A DNA stretch of 10,290 nt from Euryarchaeota archaeon UBA538. Lineage in GTDB: Archaea > Thermoplasmatota > Poseidoniia > Poseidoniales > Thalassarchaeaceae. The notes under the pieces were generated by a model that saw nothing but the letters and a program-made list of their open reading frames with translations, made no database searches and was not told the DNA's origin. Positions 7,206-10,290 of the stretch are shown one piece after another (the stretch's first letter is position 1; every line of letters starts with the position of its first letter). The position numbers were made by a program, and so were the translations under genes. The stretch lies in contig DALC01000015.1 of assembly GCA_002499325.1 (NCBI GenBank), positions 1,731-12,020 of the forward strand. The letters run 5' to 3'.

Positions 7206-7214
7206 TAAATATCG
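7203..7214. promoter_or_regulatory. Symmetric TATA-like element between divergent genes
   Basis: CGATAAATATCG has 5-base complementary arms around AA, so it reads as a TATA-like box on both strands. For the minus-strand RND gene a start about 25 bases downstream would fall near 7180, just before the TTG/GTG start codons. For the plus-strand gene a start near 7235-7240 would give a leader of about 45 bases containing the GGAG site. A second AT-rich stretch at 7235-7245 (ACATACAATAG) is an alternative plus-strand box. Assigned from composition and spacing only. Confidence 0.45.
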
Positions 7215-7272
7215 TAATTGAGCTCTTTCGGATGCACATACAATAGAATCGCTGAAAGTTGATTAGTGTCTC

Positions 7273-7276
7273 GGAG
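7273..7276 (+). promoter_or_regulatory. Ribosome binding site deciding the 7282 start
   Basis: GGAG lies five bases before ATG 7282. A GTG at 7276 in the same frame would overlap this site, so the ATG is the better start. Confidence 0.6.
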
Positions 7277-7281
7277 TGTCG

Positions 7282-7965
7282 ATGTCGAGACGCAGGGCGA
7301 AGGCCTTACCCAAGGGAAAAGATGAGGATGTTAGGACTATGGCTGGTCTCATTACTGCAGGCATAATCAGCATAGTGGTTGTAATTTCAGTAATTCTTGC
7401 CCCGATACCCCAGGTAGGTCCTGATGAAGGCAATCTAGCACCCGAAGTCGTCGCTGATTCTTACAATGGCGCTTCCTGGAGCGAGTACAGACTATCGGAT
7501 AATTACGACTGGGACTGGAACGGTTCGTCGGATAGTAAATGGTTCATGATATACTTCATGGACACCGATTGTCCATATTGCTGGGTTGAGGGTGATGAAA
7601 TGAGTCAACTTCACTCCCAATGGTCCGATAGGGTAAATTTCGTGACAATTGCCGCAGAGCTAGGCATAACTGGCCACGATAGTACAAGAGAGGAAATTGA
7701 GGCATTCAGGGACAAGACCTCCTATTTTGGCTGCAATAGTGACAGAGATGACTGCATTGACAGGCCGGGAACGCCCAACAACTGGCCTTATGTCGATGAT
7801 CGGTCCATGTCAATAATGAAGGAGTGGGGTCTTTCGGGAACACCTGTCTCTTTCATCCTGGAACCTGATGGAACTGTTGCTTGGAACAAGAATAAGCATC
7901 AAGGACAAGGAGGGGATGGGGAGGAATTATCAGCGGCCCTTCAGAGGCTGGTAGGTGGTCAATAA
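7282..7965 (+). CDS. Membrane-anchored thioredoxin-fold disulfide oxidoreductase (TlpA/DsbA-like)
   Basis: A 227-residue signal-anchored protein expected to act outside the cytoplasmic membrane in disulfide formation or exchange. It has a basic N-terminus (SRRRAKALPKGK), one hydrophobic anchor (about residues 20-40) and a thioredoxin-like domain (about 55-227). The active site is CPYC (Cys97, Cys100) after strand WFMIYFMDTD, and the cis-proline loop is SGTPVSF (Pro188), followed by the usual LEPDGTVAW hairpin. Between them a family insertion carries a second pair, Cys151 and Cys158 (GCNSDRDDC), which could form a structural disulfide. The start is ATG 7282 on the strength of its GGAG site; GTG 7276 would add two residues. 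Its stop overlaps the VKOR start (TAATG), so the two are co-translated. With VKOR next door, an oxidase role (DsbA-like) is likelier than a reductase role, but this is inferred from context. Confidence 0.9.
   Translation: MSRRRAKALPKGKDEDVRTMAGLITAGIISIVVVISVILAPIPQVGPDEGNLAPEVVADSYNGASWSEYRLSDNYDWDWNGSSDSKWFMIYFMDTDCPYCWVEGDEMSQLHSQWSDRVNFVTIAAELGITGHDSTREEIEAFRDKTSYFGCNSDRDDCIDRPGTPNNWPYVDDRSMSIMKEWGLSGTPVSFILEPDGTVAWNKNKHQGQGGDGEELSAALQRLVGGQ
7953..7960 (+). promoter_or_regulatory. Internal ribosome binding site for the VKOR gene
   Basis: AGGTGGTC, four bases before ATG 7965, matches the anti-Shine-Dalgarno complement AGGTGATC at seven of eight positions. It lies inside the last codons of the upstream gene, which fits translational coupling at the TAATG overlap. 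Confidence 0.5.
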
Positions 7966-8531
7966 TGGCCGTTATTACCGCTCCATTGATGATTTTTGTA
8001 CTGGGCATAGTGGCGTCTTTCTACCTGCTTATCAGATCTAGGGATTCCCCAGGAGAAGAAGGCACAATCGGGGTCCTGAATGCCTCCATGGGATTCTCGG
8101 CAGTAGGGATAGTGGGCTCTGGATGGACATGGGCAATTCACAACTCAATGCTAGTCGGGTCTTCCTCCATGTGTGCTACTGAAGGCTTGGTTCAATGCGG
8201 GTCGGTAATAGGAGACCCACAGTGGAACAACCTTTTCGGGATTCCATGGGGCCTGATAGGTATCGGGTCATTCGCGATAATCTGGTTCATTGTACTATCA
8301 ATAAGAATGGACTTGCACGCTAAATGGTCTTCTAATTATGTGAATTTGCTGTACTTCGTTAGCCTAGCTGGAGTTCCTTTTGTTCTCTGGCTAGTGCTAG
8401 TCGAATTGACGATGGTTGATGGGGCGCCCCATATCTGTCCCTATTGTACTGTAATACACATTGCATTGCTAGGAATGGTGGCAAGCGCTTTCTACCTCAG
8501 ACAGAGGAAAGAAACGGGTTTGTGGTCCTAG
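7965..8531 (+). CDS. Vitamin K epoxide reductase (VKOR) family protein
   Basis: A 188-residue integral membrane protein that would reoxidise the adjacent thioredoxin-fold protein and pass electrons to a membrane quinone, the role played by DsbB in many bacteria. Five hydrophobic segments are visible (about 3-23, 38-58, 92-113, 124-148, 159-177). The full VKOR cysteine set is present: loop cysteines Cys70 and Cys78, with the same eight-residue offset as human Cys43/Cys51, and the CPYC redox site Cys158/Cys161 facing the quinone. The GIPWGLIG segment (92-99) after the loop is typical of prokaryotic homologues. Many bacterial VKORs are fused to a thioredoxin domain; here the partner is a separate protein encoded immediately upstream. 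The ATG overlaps the upstream stop (TAATG), the site at 7953-7960 supports this start, and the stop is TAG at 8529-8531. Confidence 0.95.
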   Translation: MAVITAPLMIFVLGIVASFYLLIRSRDSPGEEGTIGVLNASMGFSAVGIVGSGWTWAIHNSMLVGSSSMCATEGLVQCGSVIGDPQWNNLFGIPWGLIGIGSFAIIWFIVLSIRMDLHAKWSSNYVNLLYFVSLAGVPFVLWLVLVELTMVDGAPHICPYCTVIHIALLGMVASAFYLRQRKETGLWS

Positions 8532-8576
8532 TCGTCTGTCCGATGAACTCAAGTCTGTCAGCTTGCTCCAGCGCAC

Positions 8577-9518
8577 ATGCACTTGGTTACCGGAGGAGCA
8601 GGGTTCATAGGATCACATCTTGTAGATGCCCTAGTACAGAGTGGGCAAAAAGTCAGGGTGCTTGATAACTTTTCGAGCGGTAGGGAGGAGTTCCTTTCAC
8701 ACCACGAGGATTCTGGCAGGGTGGAAATTTTCCGAGCGGATCTTCTGGACATGGATGCAGTGAAAAAATCCATGCGGGGTGTGGAAATGGTACATCACCT
8801 AGCTGCAAACCCGGACATCAGGCTAGGGACAGAGGTAACAGATACTGATCTCAAGCAGGGAACTCTCGCTACATACAATGTATTAGAGGCAATGCGTTTG
8901 GAAGGGATATCCAGAATTTCATTCTCCTCATCTTCCGCAATCTATGGAGAAGCCGAGCAGATGCCCACTCCAGAGACTTACGGACCTGTAATGCCAATAT
9001 CCCTCTACGGGGCTTCTAAGCTTGGCTCCGAGGCTCTGATAACTGCATGGGCAGGCACTTTCGGTGCAGATGCTTGGATACATCGCTTCGCTAACATCGT
9101 AGGCCCTAGAGGCACTCACGGTGTAATTTTCGATTTCATCCACAAGCTCAAGAGAGATCCCAGCAGATTAGAAGTTCTAGGAAATGGGATGCAAGAAAAA
9201 TCCTATATGTCTGCGGAGGATTGTGTCAAGGCCATGATACACTTGATAGGGCATTGCGATAAAAACGTGAATCTCTACAACCTTGGAACTGGAGATACCT
9301 GTTCTGTCAGAAGGATAGCTGAGATAGTAGTAGAGGAGAGTGGTCTCGAGGGAGTTTCAATAGAGTATACTGGAGGAGACAGGGGGTGGGCTGGAGATGT
9401 CCCCAAGACCTCCCTTGAAGTCAGCCGTCTTTTAGAAACTGGGTTCAGACCCAATTTAGCATCTGAAGAGGCCATTAGGCATACGGCACGGGCACTCATA
9501 TCTGAGATTGGGCTTTGA
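8577..9518 (+). CDS. NAD-dependent epimerase/dehydratase (UDP-glucose 4-epimerase-like)
   Basis: A 313-residue extended short-chain dehydrogenase acting on nucleotide sugars, probably in making glycans for the envelope or for protein glycosylation. The nucleotide-binding motif TGGAGFIGSHL (5-15) starts almost at the first residue, Asp30 after strand 2 indicates NAD rather than NADP, and HHLAA (73-77) is the usual strand-4 motif. The catalytic SSSSAIYG (117-124) and YGASK (Tyr144, Lys148) are intact, as is the substrate-side GNGMQEKSYMSAEDC (202-216). C-terminal TGGDRGWAGDVPKTSL resembles the (R)xGD(V/I) region of GalE/WbpP-type enzymes. The exact substrate and whether it is a 4-epimerase or a dehydratase cannot be told by eye. 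It begins 45 bases after VKOR; no ribosome binding site is obvious and the only nearby upstream ATG (8543) is out of frame. Confidence 0.9.
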   Translation: MHLVTGGAGFIGSHLVDALVQSGQKVRVLDNFSSGREEFLSHHEDSGRVEIFRADLLDMDAVKKSMRGVEMVHHLAANPDIRLGTEVTDTDLKQGTLATYNVLEAMRLEGISRISFSSSSAIYGEAEQMPTPETYGPVMPISLYGASKLGSEALITAWAGTFGADAWIHRFANIVGPRGTHGVIFDFIHKLKRDPSRLEVLGNGMQEKSYMSAEDCVKAMIHLIGHCDKNVNLYNLGTGDTCSVRRIAEIVVEESGLEGVSIEYTGGDRGWAGDVPKTSLEVSRLLETGFRPNLASEEAIRHTARALISEIGL

Positions 9519-9559
9519 GTGCCCTCAGCAATCCCTTAGTTGATAACTCAAACCATCGC

Positions 9560-9563
9560 GGAG
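9560..9563 (+). promoter_or_regulatory. Ribosome binding site of the rlmE-like gene
   Basis: GGAG ends five bases before ATG 9569, the same motif and spacing as at 7273-7276. It supports this start within the 50-base gap after the epimerase gene, where I see no convincing promoter. Confidence 0.55.
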
Positions 9564-9568
9564 AGTGT

Positions 9569-10290
9569 ATGAGCAAACGATGGTACCAGGAGAATCGTCG
9601 TGACCCATGGCGGAGGGAAGCTAGGTCTAAGGGATATAGGGCTCGCTCCGCATACAAACTCAAGCAAATCCAAGATAGGTTCTCAGTGATGAGGAAAGGG
9701 GATGCTGTTCTCGACATAGGTTGTCACCCGGGAGGATGGACCCAAGTAGCGGTAGAGGAAGTCGGAGAAAACGGATTGGTCGTCGGAGTCGACCTACTCG
9801 CTACTTCTCCTGTCGAAGGGGCCAAGCTAATCATTGGCGATGCCACGGAGGATGCGACAATTACACAGGTTGAACAATTCTTGGAGGGTAGGATGTTGAA
9901 TGTCGTAATCAGCGATATCTCTCCAAGTCTCACAGGTAGATACGATACTGATCAAGCCATATCTCTGGAGCTCTCCACCACAGTTCTTGATGTGGCCATG
10001 GGGGTTCTCCAACCGGGCGGGACATTCGTAACCAAGACATTCCAAGGAACCGGTATAGAGGGACTGGTTGATGCTGCCAAGGACAGATTCTCAAATGTGC
10101 AGAGATATGCTCCGACCGCGTCGAGGAATGCATCGTCGGAGACGTATCTAATCTGCAGGAATAAGCTCCCTCGGCCAAGGAAAAGGGCTGAGGGAAGAAC
10201 CGCCATGGAGCAAGTTGCAGATCACCTGTCTGATCTAGGAATCGTGACTACTCCAGATGAGCATGATGAGGATTTGCCAACAATGGTAGG
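9569..10290 (+). CDS. rlmE: RlmE/FtsJ (RrmJ)-type 23S rRNA 2'-O-methyltransferase (cut by right edge)
   Basis: Methylates a 2'-hydroxyl, by analogy the A-loop uridine (E. coli U2552) of large-subunit rRNA, using SAM. I translated 240 codons to the window edge with no stop. The N-terminus (SKRWYQENRRDPW, then ARSKGYRARSAYKLKQI) matches the RrmJ start. SAM motif I is DIGCHPGGWTQVA (49-61), and VVGVDLL (71-77) is the following acidic strand. The catalytic K-D-K-E tetrad is complete: Lys30, Asp116 (ISDISPS), Lys156 (FVTKTFQG) and Glu191 (SSETYLIC). The RrmJ core ends near residue 198 (E. coli protein 209 residues), but the frame continues with a basic PRPRKR patch and an acidic stretch (DEHDED), so there is a C-terminal extension that the window truncates. 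Some archaeal homologues carry an extra RNA-binding TRAM domain there; nothing here shows one yet. Confidence 0.92.
   Translation, partial: MSKRWYQENRRDPWRREARSKGYRARSAYKLKQIQDRFSVMRKGDAVLDIGCHPGGWTQVAVEEVGENGLVVGVDLLATSPVEGAKLIIGDATEDATITQVEQFLEGRMLNVVISDISPSLTGRYDTDQAISLELSTTVLDVAMGVLQPGGTFVTKTFQGTGIEGLVDAAKDRFSNVQRYAPTASRNASSETYLICRNKLPRPRKRAEGRTAMEQVADHLSDLGIVTTPDEHDEDLPTMV

Noticed and set aside
8534..8559. Direct repeat GTCTGTC twice in the VKOR-epimerase gap
   Set aside because: Seven bases is within chance and no other regulatory signal accompanies it.
1..10290. Mobile element, CRISPR array, toxin-antitoxin or phage-defence system
   Set aside because: No transposase, integrase, spaced repeat array or defence-type gene is visible; every long coding region belongs to a known housekeeping, transport or redox family.

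Overview
The window looks like chromosomal DNA of a mesophilic archaeon. The best guess is a planktonic marine Thermoplasmatota relative (Marine Group II/Poseidoniales-like), but the phylum is an inference. The archaeal signs are an archaeal/eukaryal-style AsnRS, an archaeal-type ribose-5-phosphate isomerase, an RNase P RNA with archaeal-compatible architecture, AT-rich TATA-like elements at the expected distance from RNA 5' ends, and a mixture of genes with a GGAG ribosome binding site and genes with no visible leader signal. I see no insertion sequence, integrase, CRISPR array or prophage. No stretch over 300 bases is left without a gene once the RNase P RNA is recognised.

Layout. Positions 1-3407 form a minus-strand block, in transcription order: rpiA (ribose-5-phosphate isomerase), tRNA-Lys(CUU) with an encoded CCA, asnS (asparaginyl-tRNA synthetase) and an isovaleryl-CoA-dehydrogenase-like acyl-CoA dehydrogenase cut by the left window edge. 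Divergent from rpiA, the plus-strand RNase P RNA gene rnpB occupies about 3501-3802. It runs convergently into a minus-strand gene for a very large RND/MMPL-type membrane exporter (3825-7169). A 112-base divergent intergenic region (7170-7281) carries a perfect 10-bp inverted repeat next to a symmetric TATA-like element. From 7282 to the right edge a plus-strand block encodes a membrane-anchored thioredoxin-fold oxidoreductase with a CPYC site, a VKOR-family membrane protein overlapping it (TAATG), an NAD-dependent sugar-nucleotide epimerase, and an RlmE/FtsJ-type rRNA 2'-O-methyltransferase cut by the right edge.

How the parts relate. The thioredoxin-fold protein and VKOR form a coherent extracytoplasmic disulfide-forming module: VKOR would reoxidise the thioredoxin partner and pass electrons to quinone. 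The divergent RND protein has ten cysteines in its two predicted external domains, so it is a plausible client, and the shared regulatory region with its inverted repeat could co-regulate both. That link is the most interesting hypothesis here, though each component family is known. The remaining genes are mostly informational or central-metabolic housekeeping: tRNA maturation (rnpB and tRNA-Lys), tRNA charging (asnS), rRNA modification (rlmE) and pentose phosphate metabolism (rpiA).
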